Shown: positions 10,369 to 21,478 of the stretch, piece after piece
How positions within the stretch are numbered: position 1 is the first letter of the stretch
Layout of the letters: each line of letters begins with the position of its first letter
NCBI GenBank assembly: GCA_028829895.1
Contig: CM054182.1
Location: forward strand, 6,367,001 to 6,431,000
Reading direction: 5' to 3'
DNA from: Sinotaia quadrata
Lineage: Eukaryota > Mollusca > Gastropoda > Architaenioglossa > Viviparidae
Length of the DNA stretch: 64,000 bases
Translations under genes and position numbers: made by a program
Notes under the pieces: model-generated
Seen by the model: only the letters and a program-made list of their open reading frames with translations
The model's database searches: none
Told to the model about the DNA's origin: nothing

Positions 10369-11361
10369 ACGAAGACGCCGTAAAGTGAGGATCGGCAGTG
10401 GTAGTTTGGATGGTAAGCGGGGGAAGGGAGAGGATGTGGTGATCAAAATCTCTAAAGGAGTCAAGGATGCAGCAAATTAGTGATGATTGGAAATTGTTTT
10501 TCAAAAATTTATATGGTTCTTGCTGAGTAAAAAAAAAAATGGTTGAAATTAATTAGAATGATAAATTTTTCATGGAACATCATTAATTATATGCATTAAT
10601 ATGGACAAAATCTGTGTGCTTTATAGCACCTTATGTTATCTTATTGTTCCTCAAATCTGTGTTTTGTTAATAAATATCTTAAATATGTGCATACAGAATT
10701 CTTCCATGACGTAAATAATGGAGCGGTGATGAGTCACCATGACCTCTTCTGTCCTTATGGATTCGAGAGCCAGTGGTATTTAAGTACACTACCTTGATTA
10801 GGCCGTTCTAATCCCTTGAGTGCTGTGGACGTGTTTACGTTTAAGAAACTAGCATCAGTGATGACGCACAGAATGGTGGCATTTAGAGGGAGGCAATGAT
10901 GATGAGCCAGTTTCTTCGTTATTCTTTTTAATCTTTGATTCTATTCTAATTCCGATCCAACAGAAAAGTACTGTTGGAATGGAAACATCGACTTGTTTGT
11001 GGGAATGGCGTTAAAAATAGATAACACATAAGTGCTGAAATCGGTCTAGTCGGTCACGTGACCGGTTCATTTTTGTCTGTTTTCTGAGCTGGTCTGTCCC
11101 CGTATTCCCGAAGGAGTCATGCGCACGATACGCTGCTATACATTTAAAATATTGCATTTTGATGAATATCTTTTCCTATTCGCCTCGCCCTTTATAATAT
11201 TGTGACTTCACAGCACAGCAGTAAAAAAAACATCCTAGCAACAGGATTGGTCTAACGTTGTTTTCAGCTATTCACAATTCTTCTTAGATGCGGGTTCTAA
11301 GTTTAGTCTATTGTTGTTTTGTTTGCATTATGCAAAATATTCAATGAGCTGAAAATAGAGC
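10369..11361. other. Unique sequence, no gene recognised
   Basis: AT-rich single-copy sequence. It holds a TGAGTCA motif (about 10,730) and the palindrome described separately. No open frame longer than chance was seen. Confidence 0.5.
11051..11064. promoter_or_regulatory. 14-bp perfect palindrome centred on an E-box
   Basis: CGGTCACGTGACCG reads the same on both strands and contains GTCACGTGAC, a strong bHLH-Zip-type E-box. Whether it is used is unknown. Confidence 0.3.
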
Positions 11362-11510
11362 AATGGCAATAATTAGTATCTTAACTGTTAACACTTTATG
11401 TGGTGGGAATAATGGCAATAATTAGTATCTTAACTGTTAACACTTTATGGGGTGGGAATAATGGCAATAATTAGTATCTTAACCGTTAACACTTTATGGG
11501 GTGGGAATCA
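11362..11510. repeat. 49-bp tandem repeat, 3 copies
   Basis: AATGGCAATAATTAGTATCT begins at 11,362, 11,411 and 11,460, with near-identical units. Confidence 0.93.
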
Positions 11511-11639
11511 CGAATGCTTTCTAGAAGAAACGAACACGCACGTGATTGCTGATTTTATTGTTCTCTGATTGCGTCATATTGTGGCCCACCTACCGATTTA
11601 GTATTGCCACACGTAGACTTGTCCCAAGCAAAATGCTTA

Positions 11640-12130
11640 CAGCTCCTATTATTCTTCAGGGCTCTTTATTGTACCGACCTAATTGTGTCATAGCTAGACT
11701 CCCATCAGTCAATCTGTTTATAGCACATACTATTATTATTCTTCAGTTTCATTAAGTCATATCGATTTAACCGTTTCATATCGAGACTCCCATCAAGTCA
11801 ATCTGTTTATAACGGTGACCCGTCAAATGCGCGATAGGGTTAGGTTTAGGGTTAGGTTAAGGTTATGTTATGGTTAGGGTTAGGGTTGGGGTTATGATTA
11901 GAGGTTAGGGTTAGAGTTAGGGTTAAAGTTAGGGTTAGAGTTAGGGACAGAACGCGTCGTCGCGCTTTTGTCCATCGCGATTTTGTCGGTGCGCATTTGT
12001 CGGGGCTTGCATTTGTCGGTGAACCGTTTATAACACATACTATTATTATTCTTCAATTTCATTGGATATATCGATTTAATCATTTCACGTCTAGTCTCTC
12101 ATCAGTTAATCTATTTGTAGAACATCCTAA
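11640..12130. repeat. Diverged longer-period repeat hosting an insertion
   Basis: CATACTATTATTATTCTTCA follows GTTTATA at both 11,717 and 12,026, with matching sequence on both sides (TCGATTTAA, CTCATCAGT). The 212-bp telomere-like element is inserted in one unit. Confidence 0.7.
11814..12025. mobile_element. 212-bp inverted-repeat element carrying telomere-like (TTAGGG) repeats
   Basis: It is flanked by a perfect 9-bp direct repeat GTTTATAAC (11,805-11,813 and 12,026-12,034), as expected of a target-site duplication. The ends are imperfect inverted repeats: GGTGACCCGTCAAATGC on the left, GGTTCACCGACAAATGC when the right end is inverted. The interior at 11,834-11,945 is degenerate GGGTTA repeats, and the right part has several CGCATTTGTCGG-type motifs. 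A 9-bp duplication is typical of Mutator-like transposons, but the superfamily is an inference. No protein is encoded; the C-rich minus-strand frame is a shadow. Confidence 0.75.
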
Positions 12131-12255
12131 CCGCTTTAAACTCACGACTTAGTCATGTCATATCCAAACTGAACTTTGTCAAAATATTTTGAGTAGACAA
12201 TGTTTTATATAAATCTTCGATTTCATTTAGTTGTAACGATTTAGTCATGTTAATC

Positions 12256-12712
12256 TTTTCTCATGTCAGTGTAAATATGATTAGCAGATTCATTGATTGC
12301 AATTGTTAATCTTTTCTCATGTCAGTGTAAATATGATTAGCAGATTCATTGATTGCAATTGAACTCCATTTTCTCATGTCAGTGTAAATATGATTAGCAG
12401 ATTCATTGATTGCAATTGAACTCCATTTTCTCATGTCAGTGTAAATATGATTAGCAGATTCATTGATTGCAATTGAACTCCATTTTCTCATGTCAGTGTA
12501 AATATGATTAGCAGATTCATTGATTGCAATTGAACTCCATTTTCTCATGTCAGTGTAAATATGATTAGCAGATTCATTGATTGCAATTGAACTCCATTTT
12601 CTCATGTCAGTGTAAATATGATTAGCAGATTCATTGATTGCAATTGAACTCCATTTTCTCATGTCAGTGTAAATATGTATAGCAGATTCATTGATTACAA
12701 TTGAACTTCTTC
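12256..12712. repeat. 57-bp minisatellite, about 8 near-identical copies
   Basis: The core is CAGTGTAAATATGATTAGCA followed by GATTCATTGATTGCAATTGA. Because 57 is divisible by three, the minus strand is open for 118 codons as a 19-residue repeat. The near-identity of copies points to recent expansion. Confidence 0.95.
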
Positions 12713-12888
12713 ATTTTTCGTAACGACCCAATCCTGTAATTTTTCGTAACGACCCAATCCTTCATTTTTCGTAACAACCCAATCCTGTCATTTTTCGTAA
12801 CAACCCAATCCTGTCATTTTTCGTAACGCCCGACCCAATCCTGTCATTTTTCTTAACGACCCAATCCTGTCATTTTTCGTTTCACTTA
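12712..12888. repeat. 26-bp minisatellite, about 7 copies
   Basis: The core is TTTTTCGTAACGACCCAATC. It begins directly where the 57-bp array ends. Confidence 0.92.
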
Positions 12889-13514
12889 AAATACTTATAA
12901 CAATACACAATATACGCAATAATTGCTATTATTTTTTCCTTCCTTTAAATGTGAGGCGACAGTTTCTATAATTGTTACGTGCAAAAATAATGCTTAGAAA
13001 TCAAAACCAATCTTCCACTAATTTAAAATGTGAAAAGATAGTAAGGAACACAAACAAAAATTTAAAATAAAAAGAGAGAGAGAGAAAAGGGAAAAAGAAA
13101 GCAACACCCAAACAAAAAATTCTACCGCTTCTAGGAATCCAAGTGAAGTTTTAACTGCCGTCAGACTTTCTTCTGTGTTGGCATTTGTTTCTATGGTCTT
13201 GTTCCATTTTTATGTGTTCAATATGTAGGTAAAATTCTCGCTCTCTTGAGAGATGTAAGTAAAGTTTAAGCTGCCGTTTGATTATATTTCCCTCTGTGGC
13301 CTACTTCCAATTATTACCAGTGCAGCGGGTCGGTAATTATGACGCAGGCAGCATTCCTGTGCTAGCTGCCAGCTATGCCATTCCTGACAACGCGTATACT
13401 ATGTGCCATACTTGCGGTGCGTAATGACGTCACGAAATACCGCGTAGTCATTTTCTGTTCCCTGCGCACCTGTGTGTCGCGTGAGTTTCATGGTACTCGT
13501 GTACCTGTTGAGTG
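12889..13514. other. Unique sequence with a purine-rich stretch, no gene seen
   Basis: Holds a purine-rich stretch around 13,070-13,105 and a perfect TGACGTCA at 13,425-13,432. No coding region is supported. Confidence 0.5.
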
Positions 13515-13770
13515 AGTCGTTGGACATATCTGTCTATTGTGTTGTGTCTTTGGACATAGGTGTGTTGTTTTGTGTCCTTAAATATATGTCTGTTGCGTTG
13601 TGTCTCTGTCTTTTGTGTTGTGTCTTTGGATTTATCTGTTTGCTGTTTGATGTCTTTGGACATATCTGACTGTTGTGTTGTGTCTTTGGACATATGTCTG
13701 TTGTGTTAAGTCTTTGGACATATCTGTCTGTTGTGCTGTGTCTTTGGACACAAATTTGTCTGCTATGGGT
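13515..13770. repeat. 30-bp minisatellite, about 8 diverged copies
   Basis: The core is TGTGTCTTTGGACATATCTG. Frames on both strands (65-105 codons) follow from the period being a multiple of three. Confidence 0.9.
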
Positions 13771-13980
13771 AAACTTTAAAAGCTGTACGTATGCTTGTTG
13801 TGTGTGCATTACATATGTATTTGTAATACATACTTGCCTGTTTGTGTGCATTGTAAGATTTGTGGTAAATATCTACACAGTATATGTACAATAGGCTAAT
13901 GGTGGTACTAATATACTTGTAGCATATTAGTACATTTTGTGATTAAAGGTATATATCTACTTATGTCAGTACTTTATAAG

Positions 13981-14380
13981 GTGAGGTACATTGGTCAACT
14001 TACTTGTGTCAGTACTGTATGCGATGTGAGGTACATTGGTCAACTTACTTGTGTCAGTACTGTATGCGATGTGAGGTACATTGGTCAACTTACTTGTGTC
14101 AGTACTGTATGCGATGTGAGGTACATTGGTCAACTTACTTGTGTCAGTACTGTATGCGATGTGAGGTACATTGGTCAACTTACTTGTGTCAGTACTGTAT
14201 GCGATGTGAGGTACATTGGTCAACTTACTTGTGTCAGTACTGTATGCGATGTGAGGTACATTGGTCAACTTACTTGTGTCAGTACTGTATGCGATGTGAG
14301 GTACATTGGTCTACTTACTTGTGTCAGTACTGTATGCGATGTGAGGTACATTGGTCAACTTACTTGTGTCAGCACTATAT
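13981..14380. repeat. 45-bp minisatellite, about 9 near-perfect copies
   Basis: The core is GAGGTACATTGGTCAACTTA followed by CTTGTGTCAGTACTGTATGC. Internal copies are identical or differ by one base. Three frames stay open for 100-147 codons, which is expected when a stop-free 45-mer is repeated and is not evidence of coding. Confidence 0.95.
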
Positions 14381-14604
14381 GAGCTATATGATGCATACCT
14401 ACTGATGTTATGTCAGTACGATAGGAAGTATGTGGTGCGTATGTACCCTATAAGTATATTATTACGCACAGTTTGTGATCTTATTTCTGCCTTTTGTGCG
14501 TTGTGCTTTGTACGCACATTTGTGTTATCCTGAAACATGTAACCCGCGTGATTTGTGCTGAACAATAGACCTGTTGTGTTCAAAACTATGGCTAACTTGT
14601 GGCG

Positions 14605-14680
14605 CAGATACTACTAATACTTCTAGTACTACTACAACATACTACTACTATTACAACTACTACTACCACTACTACCAGTA
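14605..14680. repeat. Imperfect (ACT)n microsatellite
   Basis: Runs of CTACTACTA and TACTACCACTACTACC with interruptions. Confidence 0.85.
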
Positions 14681-14904
14681 TCTTTATCAGTTATATTTAT
14701 GATTCTTTTTATAAACACATTTACTTGATATATATTGTCATTTGGTGTGTGGATTTATCATTTCTTGAATGTTATCTTTAGTTTTCTGACGTAGTTTGCT
14801 TAAAGATATTGTGTTGTACATTCAATTGTTTTAAAGCCCTCAGATTTTCTTTAAGACTTCGCACTCTATCAAATCATCGGTATAATTATCATTACTACTT
14901 CTAC

Positions 14905-15470
14905 TTTATTGCTGTTACTATTACTATTTTATTGCTGTTACTATTACTATTTTATTGCTGTTACTATTACTATTTTATTGCTTTACTGCTACTATTTTAT
15001 TGCTGTTACTATTACTATTTTATTGCTGTTACTATTACTATTTTATTGCTGTTACTATTACTATTTTATTGCTGTTACTATTACTATTTTATTGCTGTTA
15101 CTATTACTATTTTATTGCTGTTACTATTACTATTTTATTGCTTTACTGCTACTATTTTATTGCTGTTACTATTACTATTGTATTGCTGTTACTACTACTA
15201 TTTTATTGCTGTTACTACTACTATTTTATTGCTGTTACTATTACTATTTTATTGCTGTTACTACTACTATTTTATTGCTGTTACTACTACTATTTTATTG
15301 CTGTTACTACTACTATTTTATTGCTTTACTGCTACTATTTTATTGTTGTTACTATTACTATTTTACTATTTTATTGCTGTTACTATTAATATTTTATTGC
15401 TGTTACTATTACTATTTTATTTCTGTTATTATTGCTATTTTATTGCTGTTACTATTATTATTTACTTTGT
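14905..15470. repeat. 23-bp minisatellite, about 24 copies
   Basis: The core is GCTGTTACTATTACTATTTT. A period not divisible by three and free of stops opens all three plus frames (144-227 codons of Leu/Tyr/Cys), which is a clear artefact. A 14-bp-shorter variant GCTTTACTGCTACT recurs at intervals. Confidence 0.95.
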
Positions 15471-15534
15471 CTGCCATGTACTGTACACCTAACTGCTGTG
15501 ATTCATAGTTTGCCTAATTTGCTGCGAGACTTTG

Positions 15535-15572
15535 CCAGTCGTGTGCCAGTCGTGTGCCAGTCGTGTGCCAGT
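15535..15572. repeat. 11-bp tandem repeat, about 3.5 copies
   Basis: GCCAGTCGTGT is repeated head to tail. Confidence 0.9.
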
Positions 15573-15609
15573 ACGTTTGGCATTTGCTGTAGATCTACAT
15601 GATGCGTAT

Positions 15610-15895
15610 CAATGTTTCTCTTGATGTTTTCGTGCGTATCGACACGTGTATCAATGTTAAGCTTGATATATTATCACTGTCTGTTGAGTATCAATACTAT
15701 GCTTGATATGTTATCACTCTCTGTTGAGTGTCAATGCTTTGTTATCAGCTTGTTGCATGTCAGTACTATACTTGATTTGTTATCACTCACTGTGTGTTGT
15801 TTTTCAATACTATGCTTATCACTGTCTGTTGCATTTCTCTACTATGCTTGATATGTTATCATTGTCTATTGAGTGTCAATACTAATATTGATTTG
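15610..15895. repeat. About 41-bp minisatellite, around 7 diverged copies
   Basis: The core is ATGCTTGATATGTTATCACT followed by GTCTGTTGAGTGTCAATACT, with indels. Confidence 0.82.
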
Positions 15896-16232
15896 TAGTA
15901 GAAATGTAAACTCGGTATTGATTTTGAAGAAATTATGATTAAAATGTGAAAAATAGCGCAAAGCGTGGTAAGACGGTCATCTTCTCACATTACGCGCGTT
16001 TTCTTCGTTATTATCGATTGCTCTGTCCGTGTACACTGTACAACAACAGCTTCTACATTTATTTTGTTTAATTATTGAAAATATATTAAGTATTAAACAA
16101 AACAAAAGCAACTTAAATGTCAAGGAAATAAAATGTTTGTGATTCTTTTAAACTGTTAACAGAATTTTATTTTTAATTAAAAATTAGATTCAGATATATT
16201 CTAAAAATTTGCGAGTGAGCATACTGGTGAGC

Positions 16233-16242
16233 ACATACATAC

Positions 16243-16280
<38 letters not shown>
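16233..16280. repeat. (CA)n microsatellite
   Basis: About 45 bases of CA dinucleotides with a few interruptions. Confidence 0.95.
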
Positions 16281-16283
<3 letters not shown>

Positions 16284-16556
16284 AACGCACAAACACACAC
16301 AAACAAATAAATTCTCCACCATTGTCCTCGTAATTTTATCGTAAGCTTTTCTATATTAAAAATGGATTCGTGTATTCATCATAACAATAACAAACTTAAT
16401 TATTAAACGGCTTTATTGATGTGCAACTTTAGAATTTGTTTTTTCAAGACAGATTTTATTCATATGTTGCTAGTGACACATACCGCTAGAACTAAACAGC
16501 GCACAGAATCATGGGAAAGAGTGTTGAATCGAAGTCTACCATCAATTCTCTCTTTA

Positions 16557-16680
<124 letters not shown>

Positions 16681-17162
16681 AAATAAATATGTCTCTCTAT
16701 GACAACGAAAGAATGTAGACGTTGACTTCTGTGATTTACGTATTGTGTAACTTCCATGTGTTTGTTTTCTTTCCTTTCCAGAGATCTGAAAATGCATTGA
16801 TTAGTGGTCATTTAAAATGCTTGACTGATTGTGCACTTAAAATGCTTGACTGACTGCATTTAAAATGCTTGACACTTTTGCGCATACTGGGAGAAAAATA
16901 TCGATTCTATCAATCAATTCTCACTCTCTTGCATTCTTTCTCTTTCTCATTGAACTGAAAGGTTTTCACGTCACAGTTTTCCATCGTCGCGCGACACGAC
17001 CCCCACCACCACTTCGCTCCCATCACCCCTCTTACGTACTTGATAGTGACGGTATTCAACCCTATAGCCAAGCTTGTGTTCAATGTCCGTGGTGTTGTAA
17101 TCTGTCACTATGGCACTCAGTGGTATTCAGCTTACTGTAGGCAGTTTAATTAAACTAAAAGT

Positions 17163-17296
17163 TCGTTAAAATGTGCAGTCTTCGTTAAAAGTGCAGCCCT
17201 CGTTAAAATGTGCAGTCTTCGTTAAAAGTGCAGCCCTCGTTAAAATGTGCAGTTCTTATTCAGAAGTACAACTGTCGTTGAACAGTGCAGTCTATA
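17163..17296. repeat. About 37-bp tandem repeat, around 3 copies
   Basis: CGTTAAAATGTGCAGTCTTC and CGTTAAAAGTGCAGCCCT alternate. Confidence 0.88.
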
Positions 17297-17299
17297 TTA

Positions 17300-17516
17300 A
17301 CAACTATATGATGTATTATATGATGTACTATATATATGATAATAGTTACTATATGATGTATTATATGATGTACAATATATATCATAATAGTTACTATATG
17401 ATGTATTATATGATGTAATATATATATATATGATAATAGTTACTATATGATGTATTATATGATGTACTATTATATCATATATATATATATGATAATAGTT
17501 ACTATATGATGTATTA
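17300..17516. repeat. About 60-bp AT-rich minisatellite, 4 copies
   Basis: GATAATAGTTACTATATGAT followed by GTATTATATGATGTACTATA. Units differ in the length of an internal (AT)n run, and the many self-complementary stretches could form cruciforms. Confidence 0.9.
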
Positions 17517-17667
17517 TTTGACTGTTTAGGCACAGTATGCGGTTTAGTTTCTATGAAACTATGTTGATTGTCGGTTGAGAACCAAGGTCTTGGAATTTTA
17601 CCAAAATTCTGGGAGATCCAAGGTTTTACGGAGGATATGGACAGGGAAAGGCTTAATAATAATAAAA

Positions 17668-17730
17668 ATGATGGTGGTGGTGGTGGTGGTGGTGGTGGTG
17701 GTGGTGGTGGTGATGATGATGATGATGACG
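17668..17730. repeat. (GGT)n(GAT)n trinucleotide repeat
   Basis: About 14 GGT units followed by about 6 GAT units. Confidence 0.95.
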
Positions 17731-18675
17731 ATAACTGACTATATGCAACGACTTCCTACTATGTGTATGTGAGATGAGAACCTACACCTCTCGGCCACTC
17801 ACTTTTCCGTGGTCTTAGAACAAATCCGAGGAATATCTAGGTAGTTTTTACAGATAGCCTTCCAACTCAAGTGTTTTGTAGCCTAAGGGCATATCACTAC
17901 AGGTATCACTTTTGTTTTAACATTCCACAGTCTCTCGATTTCTAATCTGAGATCCTGGTATTTTCGTTTATTTTTCCTTCGTCTTTTTTCCTCTTTGTTT
18001 ATATGTTTGCATCACTTGGAACAGGGACATCGAAGATTGCTGCTGTTATGTTAGAACTGCTTCTCCTGGTCTTAAAGTCCTAATTGTATTCTAAATCCAC
18101 CGTTCATCAAGAAGGTAATTCATAAAAGTTCTATACATATACTAAAGCTATCATTAAGAAAGCAATTCAAACTTAAAAAGCCTTTAAGTTCGCACGTGGA
18201 ATCTTCTACGACAAGTTTTCTATAAATGCGTCCATTGTGATGACGATGCTTGCGCTTGAAGACGTCATTACTGTTTACGACATTACGTAATAAGTTTTCT
18301 TTTATTTCGTGTTGATGATGGAAGTTTACTTTGCGACGCTAGACGCTCAGTGTAATGCTGGTGTTTCAGTTTTATTAACGCAATATACCGATACCAGTTT
18401 CATGGTTCTCTACGAATCTTTAGAACTAAACTTACAGGATTAAAAAGAAAAGAAAAGTCTCTGGGTGGGTGGGTGTAGGCAAGAAAATGGAAATGTCCAG
18501 AGCAAAAGCCAAATCGGGTATTTTATTATTATTGTTATTATTTTTTCTTTTAAACTAATTTTCCTTTTTATCCCCAAACATATTGTATTGATACATTCAG
18601 GCAGGCTTTTGCCAAACATAGCATACATCACCTGCGACATTTAATGTTCGAATATCTGAAGACCTATAAAAGATG
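17731..18675. other. Unique AT-rich sequence, no gene recognised
   Basis: No frame or motif worth assigning was seen. Confidence 0.5.
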
Positions 18676-19098
18676 TATGTCTTAAGATTTCTGATCATTT
18701 TGTATGCTTAAGATTTCTAATAACTTAGTAAGAACTCTAATCACTTCCTGCTGTAAGATCTCTAATTACTTCGTGCTATGAGATCTCTAAATACCTCCGC
18801 CTCTGAAATCTCTAATCACTTAAAAGATCTCTCGTGCTCTAGGATCTTTAATCACTTTGCTTTAAGATCTCTTTCTGCTTTAAGATCTCTGATAACTTCG
18901 TACTTTAAGATCTCTAATCACTTTGTGCTTTAAGATCTCTTTCTGCTTTAAGATCTCTAATCACTTCATACTTTAAGATCTCTAATCACATCATATTCTA
19001 AGATCTCTAATCACTTCATACTTTGAGATCTCTAATCACATCATACTCTAAGATCTCTAATCACTTCCTGCTCTAATATCCCTAATCACTTTGAGACC
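18676..19098 (+). repeat. 25-bp minisatellite, array 1 of an inverted pair, about 17 copies
   Basis: The core is TAAGATCTCTAATCACTTCG. Copies are diverged. It is the reverse complement, at about 20 of 25 positions, of the unit at 20,659-21,290. Confidence 0.9.
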
Positions 19099-19257
19099 CC
19101 CACACACACCCTAAGTGTTTCATGTCACTTAGATCTTAAACCACTTATACCTGTTAGTAAGATATCTATGATGTTTGAAACTGTTCAAACTGTAAATTCA
19201 TAAATTCATTTAGTTTTTTTTTTTGTTGTTGTTGTATATAATTATTTGCTGTACAGT

Positions 19258-19437
19258 GTCATTTTGTATGGGGATAGATGTTGATTTGTTAAATTGTCTC
19301 TAGTTTTGTATGGGGATAGATGTTGATTTGTTAAATTGTCTCTAGTTTTGTATGGGGATAGATGTTGATTTGTTAAATTGTCTCTAGTTTTGTATGGGGA
19401 TAGATGTTGATTTGTTAAATTGTCTCTAGTTTTCTAT
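19258..19437. repeat. 42-bp tandem repeat, 4 near-identical copies
   Basis: The core is TTTTGTATGGGGATAGATGT followed by TGATTTGTTAAATTGTCTCT. It lies between the two inverted 25-bp arrays. Confidence 0.94.
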
Positions 19438-19789
19438 TGTTTGTCAGTAGTTTGCATCAAAATATTAATGTGTATTTTATTCGTGATATTTCTTAAGTTC
19501 ATAGAACTGCTATAAGATTAAGCATTTTATTAATTCATTAATCCTTCTATAAAAGTGCTAGGTTCTGTCTGTTACTCTGAAACAAACATGCACACAAGCT
19601 TGGTCTGAAGCCATGTGCAATGCTATGACAAGCTATCATCACCGGCTGCCGAAATTATTGCCTCACTATGACTTTCTGATCTTGGTTTAGTGTACCAATC
19701 AGAATATTAATTTTAATCTTTCAACAAATGCATTAAAATTTATGCTGTGACAATGGCAAATTTGCTAGGAAGCTGACATGCCTAGACAT

Positions 19790-19940
19790 CATCTTCTTCT
19801 TCTTTATGTAGGGGGCGCTTTCGGCTTCCGCAGCTTTCGCGCTGGGTGAGGGGGTTGTGGGGGAAAGGGAGGGGGCGACATCATTATTGTTAATGTGGGG
19901 AACGCTTCCGGCTTCCGCCGCTTTCGACATCATTATTCAA
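19790..19940. repeat. GC-richer partial duplication
   Basis: CTTCCGCAGCTTTCG and CTTCCGCCGCTTTCG, each with a nearby GACATCATTATT, occur about 100 bp apart. The minus frame is an imperfect two-copy repeat and is probably not coding. Confidence 0.55.
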
Positions 19941-20658
19941 TTGGGTTTACCTTATGTATAATTGCCACTCAAGGGGAACCACTCTAAATGACGCACTATT
20001 GGTCAACTGGGTTGCCTCACATATTTCTGTCAGTTTGACATTTCCAAATACGTTTAGTGCACAATCCATTCAAGATGAAATAGATCTCCCTGAATCTGTT
20101 TTTAACCACGATCATTTATGTGTCACCTTATCAAGGATTCAACGGTGCTGAAATGTCAAAATTAAAATTATTGATGGCTCTGAACAGGGAAACTGCTGAA
20201 TGGTAATGATTTAACATTTGCGAAATATTTTCCATGTAAGTACGTGAGAAAGCTAATAATTATAACTGTAATTAATGAAATCCAGCAAATCAAAAATAAA
20301 AATAAAAATACATCTGGCAATTGATCCCATTGAACGAGTGTTTCTTTCTTGTACTATTCCAATGGACATTAAAAAAAAAAACCTCCACGAGACAGAATAA
20401 TGAGTTGATTGCATTGAACAGATTAACTATGTATCACTTGTATTATCACCTATCAACTGAATTGAATAATGAATGTCATTTACTAAACAGATAATGAATA
20501 TCAGCTACTTAGGGAGATGAGCGGTTGAGGGGTATAGGCACACAGAAATCCATCAGGTCCTGGATTCGAAGCACCCTGGCTATAGGAATTTCCACTTGAC
20601 ACACACTCTCAACAGCTGTGGATTGTCAAATTCATCGGTTAAATTGTGAAAAGCATTG
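19941..20658. other. Unique spacer between the two inverted arrays
   Basis: No gene was recognised. Near 20,518-20,585 a segment has spacing that loosely recalls tRNA-type promoter boxes (GAGCGGTTGAGG, then GGATTCGAAGC about 45 bases on) and could be a SINE head. That reading is weak. Confidence 0.3.
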
Positions 20659-21290
20659 AATCTTAAGACATGATGTGCAAAGAGATATTAGGACATGAAG
20701 TGCTTAGAGATCTTAGGACATGAAGTACTTAGAGTTCTTATATCATGAAATGCTTAGAGATCTTACGACATGAAGTGCTAGAGTTCTTAGGACATGAAGT
20801 GCTTAGAGATCTTAGGTCATGAAATGCTTAGAGATCTTAGGACATTAAGTGCTTAGAGATCTTAGGTCATGAAATGCTTAGAGATCTTAGGACATGAAGT
20901 ACTTAGAGATCTTAGGTCATGAAATGCTTAGAGATCTTAGGCCATGAAATGCTTAGAGATCTTAGGACATGAAATGCTTAGAGATCTTAGGACATGAAGT
21001 GCTTAGAGATCTTAGGTCATGAATTGCTTAGATATATTAGGACATGAAGTGCTTGGAGATCTGAGTGCTTAGAGTTCTTACATGAAATGCTTAGAGATCT
21101 TAGGACATGAAATGTTAGAGATCTTAGGACATGAAATGTTAGAGTTCTTAGGACATGAAATGTTAGAGTTCTTAGGACATGAAATGTTAGAGATCTTAGG
21201 ACATGAAATGTTAGAGTTCTTAGGACGAAGAATGCAGAGATCTTAGGAGACATATGCTTATAAAAACGTTACAGATATATGGGCACGAGG
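20659..21290 (-). repeat. 25-bp minisatellite, array 2 of an inverted pair, about 23 copies
   Basis: The core is TTAGAGATCTTAGGACATGA, followed by AGTGC. It has the same period as array 1 and is homologous to it on the opposite strand. A LINE 3' fragment starts directly after it. Confidence 0.92.
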
Positions 21291-21305
21291 CCCTTAGAGA
21301 TTTAA

Positions 21306-21478
21306 GGAAAAGATGGGAGGATAACATCTCTGAGTTGGACAGGACTGAAACTGAGCAAAACGGTAAGATTGGCAGAGAACAGAATGGAATGGAGGAAACT
21401 GTTTATCAGGTCATCAGTGGTGCCCTAACGACCGACAATGCTAAGGGATAGATAGATAGATAGATTGATTGATTGATT
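21306..21478 (+). mobile_element. LINE 3'-end fragment with GATA/GATT tail
   Basis: AAAGATGGGAGGATAACATC through GCTAAGGGATAGATAG matches 23,718-23,860 almost base for base, so both are 3' ends of the same LINE family. Only the last 145 bp or so and the short simple-repeat tail are present, as in 5'-truncated retrotransposition. The 65-codon frame is remnant LINE sequence with frameshifts. Confidence 0.85.

Noticed and set aside
11834..11945. True telomere or ancient chromosome-fusion point
   Set aside because: The TTAGGG-like stretch is short, degenerate and inside an element with inverted ends and a 9-bp target duplication.
12306..12662. 118-codon minus-strand frame of nineteen-residue repeats
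   Set aside because: It equals the 57-bp array; the period is a multiple of three and the unit has no stop, so openness carries no information.
14809..15508. Three overlapping plus-strand frames of 144-227 codons, Leu/Tyr/Cys-rich, resembling membrane proteins
   Set aside because: All three frames are open over the same 23-bp array; coding cannot be in all of them, and the composition only reflects CTATTACTATTT repeats.
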